From an uncultured Bacteroidia bacterium (lineage in GTDB: Bacteria; Bacteroidota; Bacteroidia; NS11-12g; UBA9320): 64,000 nt of DNA. The stretch covers positions 420,798 to 484,797 of the forward strand of contig CALSTB010000001.1 in NCBI GenBank assembly GCA_943789165.1, written 5' to 3'. The notes under the pieces were generated by a model, which saw nothing but the letters and a program-made list of their open reading frames with translations, was not told the DNA's origin and ran no database searches. The position numbers were made by a program, and so were the translations under genes. Shown here piece after piece: positions 1-10,200 of this stretch; position 1 is the first letter of the stretch; every line of letters begins with the position of its first letter.

Positions 1-417
1 AAGCTTTGTTTGTCCGGCCCACAGTTGCCAGTGTTTGGTCATTTGGTATTTTAAAGCTGCATCTAAAATTAAACGAGAACTTTCGCGACCTTGTCCTGCT
101 TCACCCGAAACACTCATATCACGTCCCGATAGTCCTAACTCCACTTTATATACAAGTTTAGGAGTCAATGCATAACCGTCAAGTTTAATACGCGAACGTC
201 TAATTAACGCATTGCTTGACCAATCGGTACCGTCGTATTCTGCAGTAAACAACTGTTGCATCCTATAATGAAACTTAATTTTAAGTGTCGAATCGTCGGT
301 AATGAAATTAAGGCCTTTTCCAAAAGAGGAAGTCTTGACGCTCTGTCCAATTGCTGCACTAGAGGTTAGCAATAAGACTGCGATACAAGTTGTAAAAAGT
401 TTAAAATTATTTAACAT
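1..417 (-). CDS. Phosphate-selective porin (OprO/OprP-like), N-terminal part
   Basis: The open frame runs off the window edge, so only the first 139 codons are seen. It starts at the ATG at 417 with a signal peptide (hydrophobic core VLLLTSS, cleavage near AIGQS), followed by beta-strand-like segments containing KIKFHYRMQQLF, RRSRIKLDGY and YKVELGLSGRD, which resemble the start of the OprO/OprP porin barrel. The expected role is an outer-membrane channel for phosphate or another anion. It is divergent from a Na/Pi cotransporter at 890, which supports a phosphate role. The anion specificity is inferred from family and neighbour. Confidence 0.72.
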   Translation of the reverse strand, partial: MLNNFKLFTTCIAVLLLTSSAAIGQSVKTSSFGKGLNFITDDSTLKIKFHYRMQQLFTAEYDGTDWSSNALIRRSRIKLDGYALTPKLVYKVELGLSGRDMSVSGEAGQGRESSRLILDAALKYQMTKHWQLWAGQTKL

Positions 418-889
418 TTTAATGAGGATAAAGTAATACTTGAGGGCAAAGGTGTATAATACAACTCAATTCCTACAATGATGTTATTAAATTGTAATCA
501 ACTGATAATACAATCTTAACATAACCATAACATTGGAATCCAACGAGAATTGAATATTTTTTGTATGCCACGATAAATTACAGTTTGAATTTTACATATT
601 ACAAGGCCCAAAATGGAACTAAAATAACGGTTAAACTACGTGTAAACCTTTGTAAACGAGAAACATATATTTATGTTTCTCGATAAATATTATAAAATTA
701 AGTGGTTTTTTCATCAGTTACTGAAGGCCATTCATAAAGGATTTAAATTGAAGTCTGTTTAACAAAAATTTAATGTCCATATGGTTACAGTCCACAGCAT
801 ATTGTGCATTTTTGCTCAATGAAAATTGGCAATAAACATTGAAGGCTAATTTGATTTGTAAAACTCAATATTTTATCAAAAACTAGAAT
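418..889. promoter_or_regulatory. Divergent regulatory region between phosphate porin and Na/Pi transporter
   Basis: This 472-base AT-rich gap has no convincing gene. It must hold both divergent promoters. The direct repeat TGTAAAC occurs at 641-647 and 651-657, with a related TTAAAC at 631-636, so the motif recurs with a 10-base period, as expected for tandem response-regulator (PhoB-like) sites. The assignment to PhoB is inference from the flanking phosphate genes. Confidence 0.35.
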
Positions 890-2578
890 ATGGACTTTGG
901 AATAGGTAGTATTATTCAGATCCTTGGAGCATTGGCATTTTTCATCTTCGGTATGAAGATGATGAGTGAAGGAATTCAACGTGCAGCAGGGTCTCAATTA
1001 AGAGGTTTTTTGGGCAACATGACAAAAAACCGAGTATTAGGGGTTTTGACAGGATTCTTAATCACAGCATTGGTTCAGTCGTCTTCTGCAACCACGGTAA
1101 TGACGGTGAGTTTTGTAAACGCCGGATTACTTTCTCTAATGGAATCAGCAGGCGTTATGATGGGTGCTAATATTGGTACCACGATTACTGGTTGGCTGGT
1201 TTCTGTTTTGGGTTTCAAAATAAAATTGTCTGCGTATTCTATCCCTCTATTCGCCATAGGTGTACCGATGTTGTTCATGAACAAAGGAAAAGTGAAGTAT
1301 TGGGGTGAGTTTATCGTAGGTTTTGCCATTTTGTTTTTAGGCTTAAGTGCTCTAAAAGACGCAGTGCCAGATATCAAGCACAATCCAGAAGTATTAGAAT
1401 GGTTGAAATCCTTCTCTAATCATGGAATTTGGTCACGACTATTCTTCGTTTTCGTAGGAACGGTACTAACTATTGTGGTTCAATCCTCGAGCGCGGCAAT
1501 GGCAATAACATTAACCATGTGTGCCCAAGGTTGGCTTCCATTCGATGTAGCAGCAGCCATGATTTTGGGAGAAAACATTGGTACAACAATTACAGCCGAG
1601 CTGGCTTCCATAGTTGGTAATACAGCGGCCAAACGATCGGCAAGGATTCACTCATTATTTAACGTAATTGGGGTGTCCTGGATGGTTATATTACTCCCTT
1701 TCTTCTTACCAATTTTGTCGACATTTATGATGTCAATTGGTTTTGATGATCCAACCTCGAAAGAAGGTATGGCTATGGGCTTATCTGCGTTCCATACGTC
1801 CTTCAATATGATAAACGTATTGATCATGATTAGTTTCGTGCCGTGGCTTGTAAAAGTGGCGACAAGAACTGTGAAAGAAAAGCTTGATGAAGATGAAATC
1901 AACAGTAAGCTTCAGTTTATTTCTGGAAGTATTATCACTCCAGAATTAGCTACCATAGAGTTACAAAAGGAAACAGCTCATTTTGGACAAGTGACCGGAA
2001 AGATGAATGAATTTCTCGAAGCTTTACTAAAAGAAACGGATGAGAAGAAGAGACGCAAGCTTCAAAAAAAGCTGGCAAAATATGAGAACATAACCGACAA
2101 TATGGAGATAGAAATCACCGAGTACATCACTAAACTCGCTGATAAAGAAATCACCCAGGAGACGTCAATTAGGTTAAGAACGTACATGAATATTGCGAAT
2201 GATTTGGAAAGGATAGGTGATATCTATTTCCAAATTGCTAAAAACATCGAGGCTAAAAACGAGAAGAAAATTTACTTCCTACCGGAGCAAAGAGAAAACT
2301 TGTTGGCCATGATTAAGTTAGTTGGCGAGGGCTTTGATGTAATGGTGAATAACCTAAAAGTGTCTGATTACGCAACAGTTACCAAAACGAAAGCAAGAGA
2401 GGTGGAAGACCGCATCAATATTATGCGAAACAAGTTGAGAGATGAAAACCACGACAAGCTAGGTGATGAGGAATACAACGTTGAAGCAGCAATGATTTAC
2501 AATACGATATTCTCATCTCTTGAGCGTGTTGGGGACCATTTAATCAACGTGACAGAGTCAGTTGTTGGGGAAATATAA
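890..2578 (+). CDS. Na/Pi cotransporter family protein with C-terminal PhoU-like domain
   Basis: 562 residues. The membrane half shows the internal duplication typical of Na/Pi cotransporters (NptA/YjbB type): a QSSSA motif at about residues 63-67 and again at about 199-203, each followed by a GxNIGTTIT segment (GANIGTTITGW, GENIGTTITAE). From about residue 340 the protein is soluble and helical, rich in Lys and Glu, matching the PhoU-like domain of this subfamily (SLERVGDHLINVTE near the end). It should import phosphate with sodium across the inner membrane. It is divergent from a phosphate-type porin and followed by a strong terminator, so it is probably monocistronic. Confidence 0.93.
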   Translation: MDFGIGSIIQILGALAFFIFGMKMMSEGIQRAAGSQLRGFLGNMTKNRVLGVLTGFLITALVQSSSATTVMTVSFVNAGLLSLMESAGVMMGANIGTTITGWLVSVLGFKIKLSAYSIPLFAIGVPMLFMNKGKVKYWGEFIVGFAILFLGLSALKDAVPDIKHNPEVLEWLKSFSNHGIWSRLFFVFVGTVLTIVVQSSSAAMAITLTMCAQGWLPFDVAAAMILGENIGTTITAELASIVGNTAAKRSARIHSLFNVIGVSWMVILLPFFLPILSTFMMSIGFDDPTSKEGMAMGLSAFHTSFNMINVLIMISFVPWLVKVATRTVKEKLDEDEINSKLQFISGSIITPELATIELQKETAHFGQVTGKMNEFLEALLKETDEKKRRKLQKKLAKYENITDNMEIEITEYITKLADKEITQETSIRLRTYMNIANDLERIGDIYFQIAKNIEAKNEKKIYFLPEQRENLLAMIKLVGEGFDVMVNNLKVSDYATVTKTKAREVEDRINIMRNKLRDENHDKLGDEEYNVEAAMIYNTIFSSLERVGDHLINVTESVVGEI

Positions 2579-2603
2579 AAGGACACATTTAACAGATGAT
2601 AGT

Positions 2604-2634
2604 AAAAAGCGGCTTATTTAAGCCGCTTTTTTTA
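2604..2634 (+). terminator. Rho-independent terminator after the Na/Pi transporter
   Basis: The perfect stem AAGCGGCTT (2607-2615) / AAGCCGCTT (2620-2628) has a four-base loop and an oligo-T run. Flanking A and T bases extend the stem, so it may also work on the other strand. Confidence 0.9.
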
Positions 2635-2745
2635 TTTCGGAGAATGATCCATGGGCGTTGGGAGTTATGTTGCTTTTTCGTTGGTATTTTTCGACTGTTC
2701 AAGCGTTAATTTGAGGAAACATTTTTAACCAAATAAACCAAACAC

Positions 2746-3087
2746 ATGAACTCATTAAGAAACAGTGTTCGACTTGTCGGGCATTTAGGAAACAATCCAG
2801 AAGTCAAGGAAATTTCTGGTGGAAAGAAAGTTGCAAAGATCAGCTTGGCGACCAACGAATCATTCCGCAGATCTAGCGGTGAACAAGTATCTGAAACACA
2901 ATGGCACAATCTAGTAGCTTGGGGTAAGACAGCAGAAATAGCAGAGAAATACCTTCAAAAAGGACAAGAAATCTGTGTTGAGGGAAGACTTAACAACCGC
3001 AGTTGGGAAGACCCAGAAGGTAACAAGAAGTACGCTACTGAGGTCGTGGTGAATGAATTGTTGATGGTCGGAAAGAAGGCCTCGTAG
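2746..3087 (+). CDS. ssb: Single-stranded DNA-binding protein, short form
   Basis: 113 residues that are essentially only the OB-fold of bacterial Ssb: N-terminal NSVRLVGHLGNNPEV, the TQWHNLVAWGKTAEIAEKYL core and the GQEICVEGRLNNRSWED strand. The usual acidic C-terminal tip (DDDIPF-like), which recruits partner proteins, is absent; the protein ends MVGKKAS. Short Ssb paralogues exist in Bacteroidota beside a full-length Ssb, so this is probably an accessory form. It has its own terminator. Confidence 0.92.
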   Translation: MNSLRNSVRLVGHLGNNPEVKEISGGKKVAKISLATNESFRRSSGEQVSETQWHNLVAWGKTAEIAEKYLQKGQEICVEGRLNNRSWEDPEGNKKYATEVVVNELLMVGKKAS

Positions 3088-3096
3088 CGAACAGGA

Positions 3097-3130
3097 AACA
3101 ATCCAGGTTTATGACTTGGATTGTTCTTTC
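3097..3130 (+). terminator. Terminator after ssb
   Basis: The stem AACAATCCA (3097-3105) / TGGATTGTT (3117-3125) is followed by a T/C-rich tail. It separates ssb from the convergent kinase gene. Confidence 0.7.
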
Positions 3131-3146
3131 ATTTTTGTATTCCGTG

Positions 3147-3992
3147 TTAAGGCGCTTGTTGGTGGAAATCAGCCAAGCCATCAATTGGCTTTTGTATGAT
3201 GCTACCAATAGTAAATCCCAAGTCTACAGCAATTTTTTCAAGAATAGGTTTGAAGTAATAGGCAATTGATCCAACGAAATTGACAGGAACCGAGTGATGG
3301 TTTTGATAACACAAAATATGAATTTCCGCGAAGCGTTTTAATCCGTCATGGACCATTTGTGCCAAAAACGGATGCGCAACGTTGTCCGAAACAAATTGCA
3401 TAAACGAAGCCAAATACACATTTGCATTGGGTTCATTATAGACATTGAACAAAATGTTGTCTTTTGTCAAACCAAACCTAGATCTAAAACTGTCTGCAAT
3501 GTCTTGTGGTAATTGATTGTAGAGTAAGTTGGAAAGCAGGTATTTTCCAAAATAAGAACCGCTACCCTCATCATCAAGAACATATCCAAGTGCAGGAATT
3601 TGTTCGTGAATCGATTTTCCATCAAAATAACACGAATTGGAACCTGTACCCAAGATACACGCAATTCCTTCTTGTCCAGCACACGCAGCGATTGCTGCAC
3701 CTTTCAAATCATGGTCAACAGAAATGATAGCTGCATTGGTAAAAACCTTGGAAAGGGCCTTTTGGACAATGCCAATTCTTATGTCATTTGAACAGCTTGC
3801 TCCATAATAATACACCGCGTTTATATGTAAAGCTGAGTCGCTTAACAATTGGTTTTTGATTAACTCTTCTGCAATAAATTCAGTTGAATGAAAGAAAGGA
3901 TTAAAACCTTTGGTGTGAGTAGATAAACGCTTGTCTCCGTCTAGAATCATCCAATCACACTTTGTAGAGCCGCTATCCGCTAATAGAATCAT
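3147..3992 (-). CDS. BadF/BadG-type ATPase, N-acetylglucosamine-kinase-like
   Basis: 281 residues of the ASKHA fold. The phosphate-1 loop is near the N-terminus (LADSGSTKCDWMILDG) and the phosphate-2/adenosine region is ACILGTGSNSCYFDG. Length and motifs match the BadF/BadG/BcrA/BcrD family members that Bacteroidota genomes annotate as N-acetylglucosamine kinase. Likely role: cytoplasmic phosphorylation of an amino sugar from cell-wall recycling. Substrate identity is by family only. It is convergent with ssb. Confidence 0.82.
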   Translation of the reverse strand: MILLADSGSTKCDWMILDGDKRLSTHTKGFNPFFHSTEFIAEELIKNQLLSDSALHINAVYYYGASCSNDIRIGIVQKALSKVFTNAAIISVDHDLKGAAIAACAGQEGIACILGTGSNSCYFDGKSIHEQIPALGYVLDDEGSGSYFGKYLLSNLLYNQLPQDIADSFRSRFGLTKDNILFNVYNEPNANVYLASFMQFVSDNVAHPFLAQMVHDGLKRFAEIHILCYQNHHSVPVNFVGSIAYYFKPILEKIAVDLGFTIGSIIQKPIDGLADFHQQAP

Positions 3993-4107
3993 TATTCAGT
4001 TTCTTGAGGTCAAACTTACCGTTATTCTCTTACAATTGTAGAAGCGAAAAATCTCAAATTAAATCCAAACTTGTGTTTTTTGATATAAACAAATCGCGTA
4101 GTTTTGA

Positions 4108-4235
4108 CCCATCAAAGGGGTGCTTCGAGTTAAATCGTGGCTGAGATGATACCCGTAGAACCTGATGCAGGTAATGCTGCCGTAGGAAGATTAGATTCGG
4201 ATCAACTCGACTCCTGTTATTTAAAATTACAGGAA
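4108..4235 (+). promoter_or_regulatory. TPP riboswitch (THI element) with ribosome-site sequestering hairpin
   Basis: The aptamer hallmarks appear in order: GGGGTGC (4117-4123), CTGAGA (4141-4146), ACCC (4151-4154), GAACCTGAT (4158-4166), GGTAATGC and CGTAGGAA (4181-4188). Downstream, TCCTGT (4212-4217) is the exact complement of ACAGGA (4229-4234), which lies just before the ATG at 4236. This makes a translational off-switch plausible when thiamine pyrophosphate binds. TCGAGTT (4125-4131) inside the aptamer is also the exact complement of AACTCGA (4204-4210), a possible alternative pairing. The longer reading frame starting at 4137 inside the aptamer is therefore not the real start. Confidence 0.93.
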
Positions 4236-6689
4236 ATGAAAAAATTACTTTTAACTTTTATTATAGTCGCAACCGCGGTTATAACCCACGCCCAGACCAC
4301 TGTTACGGGCTCAGTGTTTACTACAAAACCAAAACAAGTCGTAGCCTTCGCTTTTGTTAAAATGTCTAATGCAACTTCGTCTTTAGGTACAGTAACCAAT
4401 GAACTAGGTGAATTCGAATTCAAGAATGTCAAGGTCGGTTCATACACCATCGAGGTCGAACACATTGAGTTTAAAAACTATACAGCGAACTTTGAAGTAA
4501 CTTCGGAAAACGCTCTATTAAACATTCAACTCACTAAAGAATTTGAGTACCTAGATGCGGCAATTATTAATGGAGTTAGAGCGACGAATACAACACCTGC
4601 TACGGTGACTAATCTAGATCAAACTGACATCCAAAGATCTGACCAACAAAAGGATTTTCCGTTCTTATTAAACCTAACACCTTCCACCGTCATTTCTTCT
4701 CAGGCTGGTAATGGAGTTGGGTACACGGGTGTACGAATTCGGGGTATTGACCCAACACGAGTTAACGTAACCATAAACGGTATTCCACTTAATGATGCGG
4801 AATCACAAGGGGTTTATTGGGTTAATTTACCTGACCTTGCGTCGTCCTCAGAAAGTGTTCAGGTGCAAAGAGGTGTTGGAACTTCTACAAACGGTGGATC
4901 AGCCTTTGGTGCTAGTGTAAACATTCGAACAAATGACCTTAACAAGTTAAAACAATCTAGGGTTGTTTTAGGGACCGGCAGTTTTGGAACCAACCGCGTG
5001 AGTTTAACCCACAATTCGGGGAGATTAAAACACAATTGGGGTTATCAATTACGTGGATCTCTGATAGAAAGCAATGGATTTATTGATCGAGCCAGTTCAG
5101 ACCTAAAATCTGCCAATCTAATCGTCGCTAAGTATTGGGATAAAGCCTCTTTAAAAGCCAATGTGCTGTTAGGAAGTGAGCGCACGTATCAAGCTTGGTA
5201 TGGTATTCCTGAACCAAAGTTTGAAGGAAATACCGCAGAAACCAACCGATACATCAATCAATTATATATTGTTGGCGATGAGTTGGTGAATTTGCAGCAA
5301 TCAAATTCCAAAACGTACAATATTTACACCTACGAGAACGAAGTAGACAACTACAACCAAAACCATTACCAGTTGTTTCACGATTATGAGTTAAGCGGTA
5401 AATGGAATCTCAATTCGGCAGGATATATCACAACGGGTAAAGGCTATTATGAACAGTTTAAGCCAAAAGAAGACTTAACAGATTATGGTTTGCCAACTGT
5501 TTTGCAGGGCACCGATACTTTTGAGCAAGCGGATGTGATTAGAAGACGCTGGTTAGACAACACCTTGCTTGGATTCATCACAAATGCGCATTACAATTCT
5601 ACCAAACTTAACGCAACTATCGGTGCTGGATTTAGCACTTATACTGGCAGGCATTTCGGAGAGGCAATTGCCACTGAATTTACGGGATATGAAGACTTGA
5701 ATCAGATATATTACGACAACGAATCGAGTAAAAACGAGGTGAATGCGTATGCAAAAGCGACCTATAGACTTGGGAAATGGTTACCGTATCTAGACGTTCA
5801 ATTTCGTCAGGTAGACTACTCCTTCGAGGGTTTAGATAACAATCTTGAATTTGGTAACCAACAAGTGCAATATACCTTTATCAACCCCAAACTTGGTGTA
5901 ACCTATAACCACAAAAGAACGAGGCTTTACGCCACCGTTGCACAAGGTAACAGAGAACCTGTTCGGGATGATTTTAGAAACAATAGACCCGACGATTGGC
6001 CAAAACACGAATCACTCAACAACGTAGAAGTTGGATATCGATATACAAAAGGTCGAAAGCAAATGGGTGTAACATTCTACCACATGGATTACGACAACCA
6101 ATTGGTATTGACTGGCGCAGTGAATGACGTTGGAGAAGCTGTTCGTACCAATGTTGAATCAAGTGTGCGGCAAGGTGTCGAATTCGAATTTCAATACCCA
6201 TTAAGTAAAGACCTTCAGTTTGGCGGGAATGCCACTTTCGCTCAAAACAAAATTGACGCATTTACAGAATACGTAGGCGAATGGGATGGTAATTATGATA
6301 TTATCGAAATCAATCATTCCAACACAGATATTAGCTTTTCGCCCAATGTGATAGCCATGGCGATGTTAAGCTATAAAGTGAGCAAAGCTGTGCAGATGGA
6401 TTTGACTAGTAAATATGTCGGCAGACAGTTTTTAGACAAAACACAAAACGATGCGCGTAGCCTTAAAGCGTACAACAATATTGATTTCGCGATTCGCTAC
6501 CAAACCAAAAAAGTTCAGGGCTTGTCTGGAGTTGAGGTGGGCTTGTTTATTAACAACATATTGAACCAATTCTACACTCCAGATGGGTATACGTTTAGCG
6601 GATTTATTGGAGGAGAAAGGCAAGATTTTAACTACGTGTATCCAATGGCTGGAAGAAACGTCATGTTAAAAGCCAGTCTTGATTTATAG
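4236..6689 (+). CDS. TonB-dependent receptor controlled by TPP, probable thiamine or precursor uptake
   Basis: 817 residues from the ATG chosen because the TPP riboswitch and its sequestered ribosome site end just before it. Order: signal peptide (1-20, ends THAQ), carboxypeptidase-regulatory-like domain (about 25-110, LGTVTNELGEFEFKNVKVGSYTIEVEHIEF), plug (about 115-245, GVRIRGIDPTRVNVTINGIPLNDAESQ), then the 22-strand barrel ending in LKASLDL. Bacteroidota are known to place outer-membrane TonB receptors under THI elements together with a PnuT transporter. No PnuT is adjacent here, so the substrate (thiamine, its phosphates or a pyrimidine precursor) is inferred from the riboswitch alone. 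Confidence 0.9.
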   Translation: MKKLLLTFIIVATAVITHAQTTVTGSVFTTKPKQVVAFAFVKMSNATSSLGTVTNELGEFEFKNVKVGSYTIEVEHIEFKNYTANFEVTSENALLNIQLTKEFEYLDAAIINGVRATNTTPATVTNLDQTDIQRSDQQKDFPFLLNLTPSTVISSQAGNGVGYTGVRIRGIDPTRVNVTINGIPLNDAESQGVYWVNLPDLASSSESVQVQRGVGTSTNGGSAFGASVNIRTNDLNKLKQSRVVLGTGSFGTNRVSLTHNSGRLKHNWGYQLRGSLIESNGFIDRASSDLKSANLIVAKYWDKASLKANVLLGSERTYQAWYGIPEPKFEGNTAETNRYINQLYIVGDELVNLQQSNSKTYNIYTYENEVDNYNQNHYQLFHDYELSGKWNLNSAGYITTGKGYYEQFKPKEDLTDYGLPTVLQGTDTFEQADVIRRRWLDNTLLGFITNAHYNSTKLNATIGAGFSTYTGRHFGEAIATEFTGYEDLNQIYYDNESSKNEVNAYAKATYRLGKWLPYLDVQFRQVDYSFEGLDNNLEFGNQQVQYTFINPKLGVTYNHKRTRLYATVAQGNREPVRDDFRNNRPDDWPKHESLNNVEVGYRYTKGRKQMGVTFYHMDYDNQLVLTGAVNDVGEAVRTNVESSVRQGVEFEFQYPLSKDLQFGGNATFAQNKIDAFTEYVGEWDGNYDIIEINHSNTDISFSPNVIAMAMLSYKVSKAVQMDLTSKYVGRQFLDKTQNDARSLKAYNNIDFAIRYQTKKVQGLSGVEVGLFINNILNQFYTPDGYTFSGFIGGERQDFNYVYPMAGRNVMLKASLDL

Positions 6690-6726
6690 CATACCCTAAC
6701 CTAAAATGTTGAGCTATGAAGGCATC

Positions 6727-6750
6727 GTTACAAATTTTATTGTAACCTTG
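6727..6750 (+). promoter_or_regulatory. Palindrome overlapping a -7-like box
   Basis: The inverted repeat GTTACAA (6727-6733) / TTGTAAC (6740-6746) overlaps TAACCTTG (6743-6750), one mismatch from the Bacteroidota -7 consensus TAnnTTTG, 19 bases before the ATG at 6770. It could be an operator, or the end structure of the upstream transcript. Confidence 0.35.
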
Positions 6751-6769
6751 TGTAACTAAAAACAAGAAT

Positions 6770-7216
6770 ATGGATCAGGGTCTTTTACACGCACACTCGT
6801 GGCTACGATGGGTATTATTAATTCTTGCAATCGCCTCAATTGGACTTTCAAAAGTGGGGTGGTTTGGGAAAAAACCATATACAGATACCAATAGAAGGTT
6901 GGGTCTTTTCTTAACTATCACCGCCGATATTCAATTGTTATTGGGTTTAGTCATTTATCTCTTTACAAGTGCAATTACCAAAACCGCTTTTAGCGATTTC
7001 GGTGCTGCTATGAAGACACCAGAACTAAGGTTTTACGCTGTTGAACATATATTGGTAATGATCATTGCTATTGCTTTGTTACATATCGGGAAATCGAAGG
7101 TAAAAAAGGCAGAAACAGATTTAAAGAAACACAAAACGACTGTTTGGTTTTACGGCATCGCATTACTACTCATTTTATCGCGTATCCCGTGGGATGCAAG
7201 TCGAATGGGATTTTAA
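6770..7216 (+). CDS. Small cytochrome-b-like integral membrane protein
   Basis: 148 residues with four hydrophobic helices (about 8-28, 45-68, 88-105, 122-140). The opening LLHAHSWLRWVLLILAI is typical of short Bacteroidota membrane proteins annotated as cytochrome B, where the paired His residues could ligate haem; a further His pair follows (VEHILV, LLHIGK). The stop overlaps the convergent gene at 7213 by four bases. Electron-transfer function is not shown by the sequence. Confidence 0.6.
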   Translation: MDQGLLHAHSWLRWVLLILAIASIGLSKVGWFGKKPYTDTNRRLGLFLTITADIQLLLGLVIYLFTSAITKTAFSDFGAAMKTPELRFYAVEHILVMIIAIALLHIGKSKVKKAETDLKKHKTTVWFYGIALLLILSRIPWDASRMGF

Positions 7217-10200
7217 TCTCTGATTAAAGTAACTGTACCTTCTACGGTAATTTCTTCATTTGGGTTATCGTTGAACGCATACTTCAATAAGTAGAAGTAC
7301 GTCCCTGACGGACACTCTTTACCATCGTTATTGATCTTCCCGTTCCACGCTAAGGATTCATCTTTCGTATCGTCTTTACGACTTTCAAATACCACATCGC
7401 CCCATCGGTTGTATATCACCAAGTCGTGCTGTGATTGATTGTTTAATTGAATTTCAAACACATCATTTTTGCCGTCACCGTTTCCTGGAGTAAACACGTT
7501 GTACATGTCAGCAGAGCTCACTGTGGCAGGATCTACGTAATACGTGTTTGTGATTTTTTTACAAAATGTATCAAAGCATGAGAATACGCTTGCCACTAAA
7601 CACACCGTATATTCACCAGAGTCAATACCATAATCGTGACTTGGTTCAAATATGGTAGAATGGTTCGTTGGGCCGGAGCTTGGCTGACCAAAATCCCAGA
7701 AGTACGCTGCCTGTTTTGGTGACGAATAATTAAAAAACCCAAATTCTGGTTCTTCATAAGAGGGATCTAAACCAAAATCTGCTGTAACATCAACGACCTC
7801 AACATTCTTTTCTATGTACCTAATGCATTTTGGGGTTACTTGCATATGCGCAAATTCTGGATGTAAGGTTATCGTATATGTACCAGCTTTGGTATATGCA
7901 TGGGCGATTTTACCATTTGTTGTGGATATGGCATTACTATTATCACCTAAGCGCCACACTTCCTTATCGAAGGATATAAAGTCAAGTGACTCGAAGGATC
8001 CTGTATCGTTCACGCAAAGCGTATCTGGACCAAAAATACCGCGGTGAGTTGAAGGCAAAACGGTAATCTTTATACCTGTCTTGCCTAACTCCGGATATAC
8101 GGTATGACAGGTTTCGATAAATCCTGTTTTGGTATTAAGAAATGAATCAATGCCAATCAGTCGGACATAGTATTCACCGGGTTTGTGGTAGGTATATTGT
8201 TCATTGAATAAAGAATCTCGTTCAATGGTAATGTTGTTGGTATCACCTAATTCCCAAATGTATTGATTGGCACCTACTGTGTGGTTTATTAGTTCAGCTG
8301 TAAAGGGAGCACAACCGACGGAATCTTTTGGAGAGAAATGAGGTTTAGACGTGAGTACCCTAAGGTTAAATTGAGTTTCATCACTACAGCCTTCATGTGA
8401 CACGGCCATATGCCTAATTAAGACGTTTTTCTTTGTGCCGTCAAAGGCAACCGTAGGGTTTTTCTCATAACTGCTGTAGGTGCCGCTCCCTAAATCCCAG
8501 TAATACCGGTCAATAACACCTTTGTGTTTTGGTGTACTATTGATGGACGATGAGTCTAGAAATGTCCGTTGACCATTGCAAAAGAATCCTTTTGATTCGT
8601 CTTTAATACCCGCTGTTACCCGATGTACATAAAACGTTTTTGTGACGGTATCCGTGCATCCAGACATGGCTTTAGAAACCATATCAAAGCGATACAACCC
8701 TAAAGAATCAAAGGTATAACAGGCATCATAAGTAGTATCTAACAGAACGCCATTTAGCAACCACTCTATTTTTCCTAGCTTGTTGATGGAGTCCCAGCGG
8801 ACCTCTGGTTTGTAATAGCTCACATCTGAAAATAGGCACATTTCTTCATTTAAGCATGGATTTCCAACGGCATCAAAGTCAGATTCGTGACCATAGGTAA
8901 AATCAAACTCGTATTTTTTTAAACAGCCACCATTTCCAGTTACGATAACTTTAATCGTTCCAGAACCACCTGCTCCTGCATACGCATGGGTAAATGATTT
9001 GGTTATAATCGTGTCTTTAAAATCTATGTACGTATTTTTACCATCGCTCCAATCGATCCTAATGGTTTCACTAGGGTAAAATTTCCCATTCTCGAAGTTT
9101 ATCCGTGCGACAGTTGGATTACAACTTGATTCAAAATCAAGACTTACTTTGTCATTTTTTGCTCGGTAAACAGTTAACAGGTCGGGTATAAAAAGAGTAT
9201 CAATATAGACACGAGGTGATTTGTGAACACGTATTGAATCGTTTCCAATTTCCTCTACCCATTCCGAATCACTGAATTTGTAAATCAAACCCACCATGTA
9301 ATCACCGGCGTATTTTCCATTCAATTGTAAAGGAAAAGCGTGCCACGTTTTACCACTGTCTAACGAAACTTTTTCAGGACTATTGGCATTGTTTCCGTTA
9401 TTTATAAAAGTGCCATCTTCACACAAACTAATGTGTCCGGCGCTGCCACCAGTGCAATTTCCACAGGCATCAAGGTCAATGTTTTTGGTTAGAAAATCGG
9501 AACAACCTGTTACCGTGTCTGTGATGGTATAATCCAACCTATTCAAAGATTTGAGTGTTGAAAATTGGTGTTTACCAAACCATCCAATGGTCACATTACA
9601 ATTCTTATTTCTGTTTAGGTTTTCACTTCGGTTGATGATACAATCATCGCCGTCGGAATCCCAAACAACCCATTTAGAAGTGACATTGGATGAATCAAAA
9701 TACGTAGAACGATCAACAAAGAACACCTTCCTATTGGACCGACATTGGGTGGCATTAAATAGTTTTATATCGGCAACTGGGCCAATAATCTCAACTGTTT
9801 CAATATATGTTTTACTACAACTTCCTCGCGAGACTTCACAATAGATGGTGTATTTTCCAGGCTTTAAACCGTGTGTGGCGAAGTTGTAATTCCATGAGGC
9901 CCAAGTCGGACCTTGTGCGCCATTAAAAGACCATTTCAATTTTTCACCGTCGACAAAGTCTATACTGGCTACAAACGATTTCTCACCGTAACAATATTTG
10001 GTTTTATCTAGTTTGATCTTTCGGTTTGGGTCGGCTAGTTTTATGGGAATGCTGTATTCAATCGAATTGGTGCATCCCGAGTTTGCAGTGGCTTCAAGTC
10101 GGGCCTTAACTGTTGTTGATGCTTTATAATTTATACAAAGCGAGTTTCCACTAAAATGGTCTTTGTTAGAAGTAGAATCATCGACAATCCATTTGAAAGT

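Noticed and set aside
4137..4235. N-terminal extension of the TonB receptor starting inside the riboswitch
   Set aside because: The codons are the TPP aptamer itself, and a proper signal peptide starts at the ATG at 4236 after the sequestered ribosome site.
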